A stretch of 64,000 nt of DNA, from assembly GCA_030374765.1 (NCBI GenBank), contig JARGXX010000031.1, positions 682,001 to 746,000 of the forward strand, given 5' to 3'. Of this stretch, positions 63,098-64,000 are shown piece by piece. The notes under the pieces are model-generated. The model ran no database searches and was not told where the DNA came from. It worked only from the letters and a program-made list of their open reading frames with translations. A program made the translations under genes and the position numbers. The stretch's first letter is position 1; each line of letters opens with the position of its first letter. This stretch comes from Agarophyton chilense (Eukaryota; Rhodophyta; Florideophyceae; Gracilariales; Gracilariaceae).

Positions 63098-63882
63098 TCA
63101 GGCCGTGCCGCAGGCGCCTGCGGAACCTGGAAAGTTTTGGACAAGCAGCCTATGGGTTGAGCATTGGTAACGGGGAATAAACGGCGACGAACGCCGCCGT
63201 ACACTGTCTGCAAGGCAATACGGCCCGACGAGACGGTACGGTCAAGGTGTGGCTGGGCAACCGCAGGCGACATATTGTGGCATTCGATCAGATGCGCTTG
63301 CAAACGAACGGGGTCGAGGTAGCAGAATTTGCAGAGCGGGCACTGATAGCCATTGTGAATGGCAATGTGTGCCAGGGGCGTGAGGAACGTAGAGGGCCCG
63401 GACACAAATTGAGCGTTGTGTTGGGGGCGATACTTTTGCCACACGGGGGCAACGTTAGAGTTGTTGCGCAAGGTGTGCACCTCGTGCAGGATTGCCATTG
63501 ACATGGGACTTGCAATTTCCAAAGGGATGGAGTGCTGTTTGCGCAAGTGATGTTGGATTGCGCGGGCAGACGGCAGCCCACACTGGCAGTTGACGCACAA
63601 CGGAAAGAACCCAATAGAATGAATACCCATATTCACAATGGTACCGAGTGCCATGATAAAAGAGGAAGAATCGTCGGCTGCATTTGCGTCGGTAACGGGT
63701 AAGTCGGAATGGGGTTGAGCATGGGCGTCACGCGCCACGGGCGGAGGCGGTGGGGGGAGCAGGGGATTAGGGGGAGTGGGCGGTGAGATGTTCACCGCAG
63801 CCCTCGGTGGGCTGTGCACCGAAGAGGGGATGAACACGGGCAAGCCATGTTCGCCGGCGGAGGATAAGCTGTTTTGCGACAT
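63050..63882 (-). CDS. N-terminal part of the same gene: two C2H2 fingers (OrsD-like)
   Basis: It starts at the ATG at 63882 (MSQNSLSSAGEH). After a Pro-rich stretch come two widely spaced zinc fingers, 'CVNCQCGLPSARAIQHHLRKQH' and 'CPLCKFCYLDPVRLQAHLIECH'. This is the pair found in the OrsD/DUF3505 family, often joined to RecQ-like helicases in fungi. The useful frame gives way to the helicase frame close to 63050-63097. The helicase frame opens just after a TGA near 63098, next to a run of six G (63090-63095), so a one-base change in that homopolymer would join the two parts. The frame formally stays open to 62776, but the part below about 63050 is probably noise. Only about 118 bp of upstream sequence is in the window. 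Confidence 0.7.
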
Positions 63883-64000
63883 AACTGAACGTGTAAGAGA
63901 GAGAAGAAGACGCTTGGGAGGATTGTTTTTGAAGACGCAAAGAAAGACACACACAAACAAACACAATCGAGTTTGGGAGCATCAGCGAAATGGACGGGTT

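Overview
The window looks like nuclear DNA of a eukaryote. It has LTR retrotransposons, satellites, telomere-like repeats, AATAAA signals and mostly intronless genes. One gene (MsrB, 28,877) carries what looks like a bipartite plastid/thylakoid-lumen presequence, so an alga is the best guess, and a compact-genome red alga would fit. The species cannot be fixed from the sequence. The helicase at the right end is of a kind best known from fungal subtelomeres. Together with arrays of TTTAGGGG-like repeats, this makes the window look subtelomeric, with the chromosome end probably to the right.

Layout. (1) 1-15 kb is a graveyard of broken genes: the C-terminus of a pogo/Tigger-type transposase, a RAD50 fragment, an ABCB exporter missing its ATPase domains, a Cys-rich fragment, a Dispatched/Patched-like transporter piece, a second ABC-exporter membrane domain, and a CACTA/Plavaka-like transposase carrying many in-frame stops. 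(2) 15-33 kb is ordinary gene space: a secreted LPMO-like protein, an M20 metallopeptidase, a young internally deleted Ty1/copia element with identical LTRs and a 5-bp target duplication, a secreted SnoaL/NTF2-fold gene broken by one stop, MsrB, and an unrecognised membrane protein. (3) 34.3-36.4 kb holds two blocks of T3-4AG4 repeats and a 349-bp tandem repeat with Pol III-like boxes. (4) 36.46-53.49 kb is a 773-bp satellite. Each unit carries a 141-bp hairpin element with a perfect 35-bp stem. The array is interrupted by a 5-kb segment holding one intact 1297-residue gene that appears to fuse a ParB/sulfiredoxin-like domain to a 2-oxoglutarate/Fe(II) dioxygenase-like domain. (5) 53.5-58.3 kb holds a small C2H2 protein, a ketopantoate-reductase-like gene between direct repeats, a degenerate ~100-bp phased repeat and more telomere-like cassettes. 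(6) 58.3-63.9 kb holds a very large telomere-linked-helicase-like gene (two C2H2 fingers, a recombinase-like region, a RecQ-type helicase, zinc knuckles) split by one frameshift.

The most unusual object is the satellite with its embedded ParB-dioxygenase gene. Both array ends, and one edge of the gene-bearing insert, fall on or within two bases of the hairpin-element edges, which suggests the hairpin defines the unit of amplification. Gene functions are inferred from motifs read by eye; no database search was possible.
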